Assembly: GCA_964545205.1 (NCBI GenBank)
Contig: CAZJFH010000067.1
Coordinates: 1 to 27,935, forward strand
DNA length: 27,935 nucleotides
From: CAZJFH01 sp964545205
Lineage (GTDB): Bacteria > Pseudomonadota > Alphaproteobacteria > Rhodospirillales > Magnetospirillaceae
Direction of reading: 5' to 3'
The notes below the pieces were generated by a model. That model did not search any database. It was given only the letters and a program-made list of their open reading frames with translations, and had not been told where the DNA came from. Positions 7,155 through 14,355 of this stretch are shown in pieces; within the stretch, counting starts at the first letter, position 1, and each line of letters starts with the position of its first letter. The position numbers were made by a program, and so were the translations under genes.

Positions 7155-8618
7155 TTGCAGATCCAGGAAGCCCTGACGTTCGACGACGTCCTGCTCGTTC
7201 CCGCGGAATCGAACGTGCTTCCGGCCCAGGCCGACACCCGCACGCGCCTGACCCGCACCGTCGAGCTCGGCATCCCCCTGGTCTCGGCGGCGATGGACAC
7301 GGTCACCGAAAGCCGGCTCGCCATCGCGATGGCGCAGCATGGCGGCATCGGCATCGTCCACAAGAACCTCGAGATCCGGCAGCAGGCCGACGAGGTCCGC
7401 AAGGTCAAGAAGTTCGAGTCCGGCATGGTCGTCAACCCGGTGACCATCACCCCCGGCGAGACGCTGGCCGACGCCCTGCGGCTGATGTCGGAGTACCGCA
7501 TCTCCGGCATTCCGGTGGTCGAGCCGGGCAGCGGCCGGCTGTGCGGCATCCTGACCAACCGCGACGTCCGCTTCGCGACCAAGCCCGGCCAGCCGGTCGG
7601 CGAGCTGATGACCAAGGACCAGCTCATCACCGTGCGCGAGGGCGTCTCGCAGGACGAGGCCAAGCGGCTCTTGCACCAGCACCGCATCGAGAAGCTGCTG
7701 GTCGTCGACGAGGAGTACCGCTGCATCGGCCTGGTCACCGTCAAGGACATCGAGAAGTCGCAGTCGCATCCCAAGGCCTGCAAGGACGAGAAGGGGCGGC
7801 TGCGGGTCGGCGCCGCCACCGGCGTCGGCAAGGACGGCCTCGCCCGCGCCGAGGCGCTGCTGGGCGCCGATGTCGACGTCATCGTCGTCGACACCGCCCA
7901 CGGCCATTCGCGCGGCGTCATCGAAGCGGTGCGCGCCATCAAGCAGATGTCGAGCCACGCCCAGGTCGTCGCCGGCAACATCGCCACGCCCGAAGCCGCC
8001 GCGGCGCTGATCGAGGCCGGCGCCGACGGCGTCAAGGTCGGCATCGGCCCGGGGACGATCTGCACGACCCGCATGGTCGCCGGCGTCGGCGTGCCGCAGC
8101 TCTCGGCGATCCTGGAATGCACCGAGGTGGCGCGCAAGCACGGCGTGCCGGTGATCGCCGACGGCGGCATCAAGTACTCCGGCGACATCGCCAAGGCCAT
8201 CGCCGCCGGCGCCTCCTGCGTGATGATCGGCTCGCTGCTGGCCGGCACCGAGGAAAGCCCCGGCGAGGTGTTCCTGTACCAGGGCCGCTCGTACAAGGCC
8301 TATCGCGGCATGGGCTCGATCGGCGCCATGGCCCGCGGCTCGGCCGACCGCTACTTCCAGCAGGAGGTCTCGGACAGCCTGAAGCTGGTGCCGGAAGGCA
8401 TCGAGGGCCGCGTGCCCTACAAGGGCCCGGTCGCCAACGTCGTCCACCAGCTCGTCGGCGGCCTGCGCTCGGGCATGGGCTACACCGGCAACGCCACCAT
8501 CGCCGACATGCAGACCCGCTGCCGGTTCCGCCGCATCACCAATGCCGGCCTGCGCGAGAGCCACGTCCACGACGTCGCCATCACCAAGGAAGCGCCGAAC
8601 TACCGCAACGAGGCCTGA
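7155..8618 (+). CDS. guaB: Inosine-5'-monophosphate dehydrogenase
   Basis: A 487-aa IMP dehydrogenase. It oxidises IMP to XMP with NAD+, the committed step of guanine nucleotide synthesis, as a cytosolic tetramer or octamer. The N-terminus EALTFDDVLLVP is diagnostic. Two CBS domains are inserted at about residues 90-205. The catalytic loop GIGPGTICTTRMVAGVGVPQ carries Cys303, which forms the covalent intermediate; DGGIKYSGDIAKA and the GSLLAGT phosphate-binding stretch follow. TTG 7155 is preferred: AGGAGG (7144-7149) sits five bases upstream and the product matches usual family length, whereas the in-frame ATG at 7113 overlaps the promoter. A hairpin-rich repeat follows the stop and may terminate or attenuate transcription before the rsmB-like gene. 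Confidence 0.97.
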   Translation: MQIQEALTFDDVLLVPAESNVLPAQADTRTRLTRTVELGIPLVSAAMDTVTESRLAIAMAQHGGIGIVHKNLEIRQQADEVRKVKKFESGMVVNPVTITPGETLADALRLMSEYRISGIPVVEPGSGRLCGILTNRDVRFATKPGQPVGELMTKDQLITVREGVSQDEAKRLLHQHRIEKLLVVDEEYRCIGLVTVKDIEKSQSHPKACKDEKGRLRVGAATGVGKDGLARAEALLGADVDVIVVDTAHGHSRGVIEAVRAIKQMSSHAQVVAGNIATPEAAAALIEAGADGVKVGIGPGTICTTRMVAGVGVPQLSAILECTEVARKHGVPVIADGGIKYSGDIAKAIAAGASCVMIGSLLAGTEESPGEVFLYQGRSYKAYRGMGSIGAMARGSADRYFQQEVSDSLKLVPEGIEGRVPYKGPVANVVHQLVGGLRSGMGYTGNATIADMQTRCRFRRITNAGLRESHVHDVAITKEAPNYRNEA

Positions 8619-8625
8619 GGCTTTT

Positions 8626-8755
8626 CCCCCTCTCTCCCTCGACGGGAGAGGGGGGCTCAGCCGAGGGCTGGGAGGGCGAGGGTGACGCCCGCCGCCCGGC
8701 CAGACCTCGACACCCCCTCACCCCGGCCCTCTCCCCCGCGGGGGAGAGGGAGAAA
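8626..8755. repeat. Palindromic intergenic repeat (REP/BIME-like), copy 2
   Basis: This fills the gap between guaB and the methyltransferase gene. There is an imperfect hairpin at 8626-8655 (CCCTCTC/GGGAGAGGG arms), a GAGGGCGAGGGTGA stretch and a perfect 24-bp palindrome at 8727-8750. That palindrome shares its nine outer bases on each side with the one at 257-280 and differs only in its six-base centre. The GGGAGA that probably serves as Shine-Dalgarno for the next gene overlaps the end of this palindrome, so the fold could limit translation. Confidence 0.75.
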
Positions 8756-8763
8756 GACCGCCC

Positions 8764-10068
8764 ATGACCCCCGCCGCCCGCCTGTCCGCCACCATCGAAC
8801 TTCTCGACGCGATCGCCGCCTCGCCGCGGCCGGCCGACGGCGTCGTCTCGCAGTATTTCGCCCAGCGCCGCTATGTCGGGGCCAAGGACCGCCGCGACAT
8901 CGCCGACCGCGTCTACGGCGCGCTGCGCCGCCGCGCCCGGCTGCTCTGGTGGCTGGAGCGCGTCGACCATCCGGGGCGCGACGGCCGCGCCATGCTGCTG
9001 GCCGACCTCGCCGCCACCGAGCACGCGACGCCCGAGCAGCTCGCCAAGCTGTGCGTCGGCGGCGACCGCGCCCCGGCGCCGCTGTCGAGCGAGGAGCGCG
9101 GCCTGATCGGCGCCCTCAACGGCGCCAAGCCGTTCCACCACGACATGCCGGCCTGGGTGAAGGGCGAGTACCCGGAGTGGGTCGCCGAGCATCTGGCGCC
9201 GGTGTTCGGCGAGCGCACCGCCGCCGAACTGGCGGCGCTGCGCGACGAGGCGCCGTTCGACCTGCGCGTCAACACGCTCAAGGCGACGCGCGAGCAGGCG
9301 CTGGCCGCCATGGCCGACGTCGGCGCCCGGCCGACGCCGCTGTCGCCGCTGGGCCTGCGGCTGCCGCAGCGCATCGCGCTGATCCAGCACCCGGCGTTCC
9401 GCGACGGCTGGGTCGAGGTCCAGGACGAGGGCTCGCAGCTCGTCGCGCTGCTGACCGCGGCGAAGCCCGGCGAGGCGGTGGTCGACTTCTGCGCCGGGGC
9501 CGGCGGCAAGACCCTGGCGCTGGCGGCGCTGATGGACAATCGCGGCCGGCTGGTCGCCTGCGACGTCAGCCAGGGCCGCGTCGACCGCGCCAGCGAGCGG
9601 CTGCGCCGCGCCGGCGTCCACAACGTCCGCCGCCAGGTGCTGCGCGACGAGTCCGATCCCTGGGTCAAGCGCCATGCCGGCGGCTTCGACCGCGTGCTGG
9701 TCGACGCGCCGTGCAGCGGCACCGGCACCTGGCGGCGCAATCCCGACGCCAAGTGGCGCCTGGGACCCGAGCGCGTCGAGGAGCTGACGGCGCTGCAGGA
9801 CCGCATCCTGGCCTCGGCGTCGCGGCTGGTGAAGCCGGGCGGGCGGCTGGTCTACGCCACCTGCTCGCTGCTGCCCGAGGAGAACGAGGAGCGCCTGGCC
9901 GCGTTCCTCGCGGCGCATCCCGACTTCGCGCCGCTGCCGGCGGCCGAGGTCTGGGCCGAGGCGGTCGGCGGCGACTGCCCGGCCGACGGCGACTCGCTGC
10001 GGCTGACCCCGGCCCGCCACGGCACCGACGGCTTCTTCGTCGCCATACTCCGTCGCGCGCCGGCCTAG
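8764..10068 (+). CDS. RsmB/NOP-family RNA m5C methyltransferase
   Basis: A 434-aa S-adenosylmethionine-dependent RNA cytosine-5 methyltransferase of the RsmB/NOP2/Sun group, which modifies rRNA or tRNA. An N-terminal NusB-like helical RNA-binding region (about 1-130) precedes the catalytic Rossmann domain: VQDEGSQLV, then motif I DFCAGAGGKT from D241. Motif IV DAPCSGTGTWRRNPD contains C317, and motif VI YATCSLLPEENE contains C367; these are the release and nucleophilic cysteines of the family. The C-terminus ends with HGTDGFFVAILRR, also a family signature. It follows guaB in the same direction across a palindromic repeat. The family is certain; which RNA base it modifies is not readable, so no gene symbol is given. 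Confidence 0.93.
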   Translation: MTPAARLSATIELLDAIAASPRPADGVVSQYFAQRRYVGAKDRRDIADRVYGALRRRARLLWWLERVDHPGRDGRAMLLADLAATEHATPEQLAKLCVGGDRAPAPLSSEERGLIGALNGAKPFHHDMPAWVKGEYPEWVAEHLAPVFGERTAAELAALRDEAPFDLRVNTLKATREQALAAMADVGARPTPLSPLGLRLPQRIALIQHPAFRDGWVEVQDEGSQLVALLTAAKPGEAVVDFCAGAGGKTLALAALMDNRGRLVACDVSQGRVDRASERLRRAGVHNVRRQVLRDESDPWVKRHAGGFDRVLVDAPCSGTGTWRRNPDAKWRLGPERVEELTALQDRILASASRLVKPGGRLVYATCSLLPEENEERLAAFLAAHPDFAPLPAAEVWAEAVGGDCPADGDSLRLTPARHGTDGFFVAILRRAPA

Positions 10069-10160
10069 CCGTTCGGTTACCCCACCATCGACCGTGTTGG
10101 CATGGCGCTCGCGGGGCGTCAGTCTTCGGGGCGGAACTCCAAGCCTCGGGGAGACGACAG

Positions 10161-10649
10161 ATGCAGGGCAAACAGAGCGTCATCGACCGCCTGAACAAGC
10201 TGCTGACCGGCGAGCTGAGCGCGGCCGACCAGTATTTCATCCATTCCCGCATGCTGCAGAACTGGGGCTATCACGAGCTCTACGAGCGCATCGAGCACGA
10301 GCGCCACGACGAGCTCGGACACGCCGACAAGCTGATCCAGCGCATCCTGTTCCTCGACGGCACCCCCGACGTCGCGTCGCGGGCGCCGCTCAGGGTCGGC
10401 AAGGACGTGCCGGCGATCCTGCAGAACGATCTGGCGCTGGAGGTCGAGGTGATCGCCGCGCTCAAGGAGGCGATCGCCCACTGCGAGACCGAGCAGGACT
10501 ACGAGACGCGGCACATGCTGCGCGAGCTGCTCAAGGACACCGAGGAGGACCATGCCCACTGGCTCGAGCAGCAGCTCTTCCTCATCGGCCAGCTCGGGCT
10601 GCAGAACTACCTGCAGTCGGCGATGGGCGGCATCAGGTCGGGCAGCTAG
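10161..10649 (+). CDS. bfr: Bacterioferritin subunit with ferroxidase centre but no haem methionine
   Basis: A 162-aa four-helix ferritin-like subunit that should join a 24-subunit iron-storage shell in the cytosol. The di-iron ligands are complete: E18, E51, H54, E94, and E128 and H131 (E127/H130 in E. coli numbering, offset by one inserted residue). Position 52, the methionine that binds haem between subunits, is leucine here (ERHDELGHAD). The subunit can therefore oxidise Fe(II) but should not bind haem by itself. The next gene encodes a partner with the opposite pattern, and its ribosome binding site overlaps this stop codon, so the two are co-translated. The start follows GGGGAGACGACAG. 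Confidence 0.93.
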   Translation: MQGKQSVIDRLNKLLTGELSAADQYFIHSRMLQNWGYHELYERIEHERHDELGHADKLIQRILFLDGTPDVASRAPLRVGKDVPAILQNDLALEVEVIAALKEAIAHCETEQDYETRHMLRELLKDTEEDHAHWLEQQLFLIGQLGLQNYLQSAMGGIRSGS

Positions 10650-10661
10650 GAGGGCGGCGTC

Positions 10662-11144
10662 ATGAAAGGCGACAAGACGGTCATCGGTGCGCTGAACGAC
10701 CTGCTCAAGGACCAGCTCACCGCCATCAACCAGTACTTCCTGCACGCGCGCATGCTGAAGAACTGGGGGTTCCGCGAACTCGGCGAGAAGGAATACAAGG
10801 CCTCGATCAAGGCGATGAAGGACGCCGACGACCTGATCGAACGCATCCTGTTCCTCGAAGGCCTGCCCAATCTGCAGGATCTCGGCAAGCTGCACATCGG
10901 CCAGGACGTGCCCGAGATCCTCAAGCTCGAACTGGCGATGGAGCGCGACGTGCACCGGCGGCTGGTCGCCGTCGTCGGGCTTTGCGAGAAGCAGGCGGAC
11001 TACGTCAGCCGTCATCTGGTGCGCGAAATCCTCGAGGGATGCGAGGAGCGCATCGACTTCTTCGAGATGCAGCTCAACCTGCTCGACAGCGTCGGACTGC
11101 CCAACTACCTGCAGTCGGCGATGGGCGGCGTCGAGGGCAGCTGA
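10662..11144 (+). CDS. bfr: Bacterioferritin subunit with haem methionine but degenerate ferroxidase centre
   Basis: A 160-aa bacterioferritin paralogue. It keeps M52, the haem axial ligand, and E94, but position 18 is Gln, 51 is Ala, 54 is Asp, and the histidine expected near 130 is replaced, so most di-iron ligands are lost. It is expected to assemble with the upstream subunit into mixed shells, with this chain supplying haem for electron transfer during iron release and the other oxidising iron. Paired Bfr chains of this kind are known, for example in Magnetospirillum and Neisseria. AGGAGG (10648-10653) overlaps the previous stop and lies eight bases before the ATG. A perfect palindrome follows the stop. 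Confidence 0.93.
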   Translation: MKGDKTVIGALNDLLKDQLTAINQYFLHARMLKNWGFRELGEKEYKASIKAMKDADDLIERILFLEGLPNLQDLGKLHIGQDVPEILKLELAMERDVHRRLVAVVGLCEKQADYVSRHLVREILEGCEERIDFFEMQLNLLDSVGLPNYLQSAMGGVEGS

Positions 11145-11151
11145 GCGCGCG

Positions 11152-11177
11152 ACGGCGCCGCCCGCGGGCGGCGCCGT
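11152..11177. terminator. Bidirectional terminator between convergent genes
   Basis: A perfect 26-bp GC palindrome lies in the 37-bp gap between the second bacterioferritin gene and the convergent DUF1328 gene. It can form the same hairpin on either transcript. There is no long T run on either side, so termination efficiency is uncertain. Confidence 0.6.
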
Positions 11178-11181
11178 TCCG

Positions 11182-11358
11182 CTAGACCCGCGGCTTGCGT
11201 CCCGTGAACAGGCCGGCGATCAGCGCGATCACGAACAGCACCAGGAACACGAAGAACAGGATCTGCGCGATGTCCGCCGCCGCGGCCGCGAGGCCGCCGA
11301 ACCCGAAGACCGCCGCGACGATCGCGATGATGAGGAAAACCGCTGCCCAATAAAGCAT
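11182..11358 (-). CDS. DUF1328 (YtjA-family) small membrane protein
   Basis: A 58-aa protein beginning MLYWAAVFLIIAIVAAVFGF and ending in a basic tail GRKPRV. Two hydrophobic segments (about 2-22 and 31-52) are joined by a short Ala-rich, acidic stretch. This is the layout of the DUF1328/YtjA family of tiny inner-membrane proteins, often linked to stress but without a defined activity. GGAGG lies just upstream of the ATG (GGAGGCTACATG on the minus strand). It is convergent with the bacterioferritin pair and shares their palindromic terminator. The family call is firm; function is unknown. Confidence 0.85.
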   Translation of the reverse strand: MLYWAAVFLIIAIVAAVFGFGGLAAAAADIAQILFFVFLVLFVIALIAGLFTGRKPRV

Positions 11359-11531
11359 GTAGCCTCCGATGACCGGTTCACAGTCGTCCCTGGCACATGA
11401 CCTTCGTCCGGGTCGGCTTCAACGTCCGGCAACGTAAGGTGCGGCGGTCCGTGCATCCGGACTACGCCGACGGGCGGCGTCGCCGCGCGGAGGTGTCGGC
11501 GCGGTCCGCGGATGTGGCGAGCGGCGACGCG

Positions 11532-13070
11532 TCAGTCCGCCACCGACATCGTCAGGGTCACCACGCCGCCGTCGTCGTTGGTGAACGCGACCTCGCCGCC
11601 GAGCTGGTCGGCCAGGATGACCATCAGCCGGGTGCCCAGGCCGGGTCCGCCGCCGGGGCGCAGGCCCGGCGGGAAGCCGGGGCCGTCGTCGCGGATCCGC
11701 AGCCGCAGGCCGCCGTCGTGCCGGTGCAGGTGCACGGCGACCTGCCTGCCGCCGTACTTGAACGCGTTCGACAGCGCCTCGCTGACCAGCATCGCCAGCG
11801 GCACCGCGCGGTCGGCGTCGAGGCGCACCGGCTCGGCCTCGACCGTCACGCTGGTGCCGGACGAGCCGGCGAGCGCGTGCGTCAGCCGCTCGATGTACTG
11901 GCCGGCGTCGATGCTGGCGATGTCCTCGGACTCGTACAGAAGCTGGTGGACCAGCGCCATCGCCTGGATGCGGGCCATGGTGTCGCCGAAGGCGCCCTTC
12001 TGTTCCGGATTGCGCGCCACCTCGATGGTCAGCAGGCTCGAGATGATCTGAAGGTTGTTCTTCACCCGGTGGTGGATCTCCTGCAGCAGGGTGGTGCGCT
12101 CCTGGAGCGCCCTGTGCAGGGCGGCGTTGTTGGCCTGCAGCTCCTCGCGCACGGCATGTTCTCGGCAGATGCTGCGATAGGTCGACAGGCTGAAGGCGCT
12201 GAAGCTGAGCACCGCGGCGGCGGCCATGAAGCCCATCCAGCCGGTGCGCAGCCACCAGTCGGCGCGGATGCTGTCGTCCGGCACGGCGGCCAGCGTGATC
12301 AGCGGCATCCCGGCCATGCGCCGGAACGCGAACTGCCGCGGCACGCCCTGCGCCGAGACCTCGACGATCCCCGAAGGCTGTTCGCCGAACAGCGGCCGCA
12401 GCGTCTCCCATTCCGGCATCCCGGCCTCGCCGTCGGGAAAGCTGGCGAGCGGACCGAAGTCGAGATGGCACAGCACCACCGCCCCGACACGGTCCACGGG
12501 CAGCGAGCCGTAGAACTCGGCGAAGTGGCCGGCGTCGATCACCGCCAGCACGGCGCCGGCGAAGTCGCCGTCCCGCCCCACCGGATGGCCGAGCGCGAGG
12601 CCGCGTTCGATGTCGAGGATGCCGGGCGGCGGCAGCACCATGAAGCGCTGCGAGGCGGCGCGCAGTTCGGGGAAATGCCGCCATCCAGAGATGCTGCCGC
12701 GCGGCTCGGCGTCGCTGCGCAGCTTGACCGCGCCCGTCCGGTCGACCACCAGGACGGTCGCCAGATGCGGCACCTCCTCCATCAGCGCCAGCACATCGCC
12801 GCGGTTCAGCGTCCGCCAGTCGAGCGTGCCGGCCTCGTTGCGGCGCAGGCGGTCGGTGATGCGATAGACCAGCTGCTGCGTGACTTCGACCGTGCGGCGG
12901 GCGTGTTCGTCCAGGAGTTCGGCGACGCTCCGGCTGCCGTCGATGCCGCGCGACAGCGAGCGTCGGTAATCAGTATAGCTCAAGTAGCCCCAGAAAGCGG
13001 CGCCGAACACGGTGAAGACCGCCCATGCGGCGATCACCAATCCTCTGGCTCCGGCGGGACCGCGGCGCAT
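11532..13070 (-). CDS. Membrane sensor histidine kinase (HisKA_2 family)
   Basis: A 512-aa sensor kinase. It has an N-terminal transmembrane helix (about 10-30), a periplasmic sensing region of about 240 residues resembling a double-Cache/PAS-type domain, and a second membrane helix near 275-295. A short coiled stretch leads to the HisKA_2 dimerisation domain with EIHHRVKNNLQIISSLL; H334 (next to H333) is the expected phosphorylation site. The HATPase domain has LVSEALSNAFKYGG (N box) and IRDDGPGFPPGL (G1). Kinases with this HRVKNN signature often work with stand-alone response regulators or the PhyR general stress pathway. No cognate regulator adjoins it; the nearest receivers are about 9 kb away. 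It diverges from the EamA gene across an AT-rich 121-bp gap. Confidence 0.9.
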   Translation of the reverse strand: MRRGPAGARGLVIAAWAVFTVFGAAFWGYLSYTDYRRSLSRGIDGSRSVAELLDEHARRTVEVTQQLVYRITDRLRRNEAGTLDWRTLNRGDVLALMEEVPHLATVLVVDRTGAVKLRSDAEPRGSISGWRHFPELRAASQRFMVLPPPGILDIERGLALGHPVGRDGDFAGAVLAVIDAGHFAEFYGSLPVDRVGAVVLCHLDFGPLASFPDGEAGMPEWETLRPLFGEQPSGIVEVSAQGVPRQFAFRRMAGMPLITLAAVPDDSIRADWWLRTGWMGFMAAAAVLSFSAFSLSTYRSICREHAVREELQANNAALHRALQERTTLLQEIHHRVKNNLQIISSLLTIEVARNPEQKGAFGDTMARIQAMALVHQLLYESEDIASIDAGQYIERLTHALAGSSGTSVTVEAEPVRLDADRAVPLAMLVSEALSNAFKYGGRQVAVHLHRHDGGLRLRIRDDGPGFPPGLRPGGGPGLGTRLMVILADQLGGEVAFTNDDGGVVTLTMSVAD

Positions 13071-13191
13071 CCGGTTCTCCGAATTGAATAAAATTGTAAT
13101 TTTTGATCTTGCGGTTTCGTCAGCATCGGTCGCAATTGTTCTTCGCTCAATCGTACATTGGGACTAGTTCGGCGCCGTTTCACGGTCCGGT

Positions 13192-14208
13192 ATGCCCCGC
13201 CCCCACCGATTCGGCATCGGCCACCCCCTCGGCGCAGGGCCTACCCGAGCGCTGCTGTTTCGGTTAGGGTTTGCGCCCTCTCCATTCAGCGGGCCCGCCC
13301 CTTTGACCAGCCTTCGCCGCAAGCTCCTGTCGCCTTACGTCCTGCTGCTGCTGCCGGTGCTGTTCTGGGCCGGCAACGCGGTGGTCGGCCGCGCCGCGGT
13401 GGGCGAGGTGCCGCCGTTCGCGCTGTCGTTCTGGCGCTGGGCGGTGGCGCTGGCCGTGCTGGCGCCGCTCGGGGCGGGCGCGGTATGGGCCCAGCGCGCC
13501 GCCGTGCGCCGGCATTTCGGCACCCTGCTGGTGCTCGCGGTCACCAGCGTGTCGGCCTACAACACGCTGCTTTACCTGGCGCTGCAGACCACGACGGCGA
13601 TCAACGTGACCCTGGTCGCCTCGGCGCTGCCGATCGTGATGATCCTGCTGGCGCGGCTGTGGCTGGGCGAGCCGATCGGCGGCCGCCGCGCCGTCGGCGT
13701 GCTGATCTCGCTGGTCGGCGTGCTGGCGGTGGTCGGGCGCGGCGAGGCGTCGGTGCTGCTGGGGCTGGAGCTGCAGGCCGGCGACTTCTGGATGCTGCTG
13801 GCGGTGCTGAGCTGGGCGGTCTATTCGGTGCTGCTGCGGCGCAGGCCGACCGGGCTGACGCCGATGGCGCTGCTGACCGTGCTGGTCGCGCTCGGCCTGC
13901 CGTTCATCCTGCCGCTGTACCTGTGGGAGCTGGCGGCCGGCGCGACGATGGCTGCGAGCCTGGAGACGGCGGCGGTGATCGGCTACGTCGCCCTGTTCCC
14001 CTCGGTGCTGGCCTACCTTGCCTGGAACCAGGGGGTGGCGGCGGTGGGGCCGTCGGTCGCCGGTCAGTACACCTACATGGTGCCGGTGGTCACGGCGCTG
14101 CTGGCGGTGGCCTTCCTGGGCGAGCGCTTCCAGTGGTACCACGCCGCCGGCATGGCCCTGATCTTCCTCGGGGTTTGGCTGGCCTCGGCGCCGGCGCGCC
14201 CGCGCTAG
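13192..14208 (+). CDS. EamA/DMT-family transporter
   Basis: A 338-aa integral inner-membrane protein with about ten hydrophobic helices in two repeated EamA halves. LLPVLFWAGNAVVGR begins the first repeat and LAVLSWAVYSVLLRR the second, and each half ends with the typical short conserved turn (LGEPIGGRRAVG and FLGERFQWYHAAG). Members export amino acids, metabolites or drugs; the substrate here cannot be told. The first 37 residues are Pro/Arg-rich, unlike the family, and ATG 13192 has no clear ribosome binding site. A TTG at 13303, just before the first helix, may be the real start. It diverges from the sensor kinase. A hairpin follows the stop. Confidence 0.88.
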   Translation: MPRPHRFGIGHPLGAGPTRALLFRLGFAPSPFSGPAPLTSLRRKLLSPYVLLLLPVLFWAGNAVVGRAAVGEVPPFALSFWRWAVALAVLAPLGAGAVWAQRAAVRRHFGTLLVLAVTSVSAYNTLLYLALQTTTAINVTLVASALPIVMILLARLWLGEPIGGRRAVGVLISLVGVLAVVGRGEASVLLGLELQAGDFWMLLAVLSWAVYSVLLRRRPTGLTPMALLTVLVALGLPFILPLYLWELAAGATMAASLETAAVIGYVALFPSVLAYLAWNQGVAAVGPSVAGQYTYMVPVVTALLAVAFLGERFQWYHAAGMALIFLGVWLASAPARPR

Positions 14209-14216
14209 GAGCGTAG

Positions 14217-14237
14217 AGCCCTACCCCGAAGGGGGCT
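14217..14237 (+). terminator. Possible terminator hairpin after the EamA gene
   Basis: Nine bases past the EamA stop, AGCCC-TA-CCCC pairs with GGGG-GGCT around a GAA loop, giving a short interrupted GC stem. There is no T tract, so it is only a candidate. Confidence 0.35.
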
Positions 14238-14355
14238 GCGGTCGTTGCATGGCAGCCATGCCGGGCGCCGCACTGGCCTTTTGGGGTGGGCCACGGCACT
14301 CTAGGCTTCTCACCCAATGTGACTTCAAACGAAGCGACGGAGGCGTTCGGGCAGA

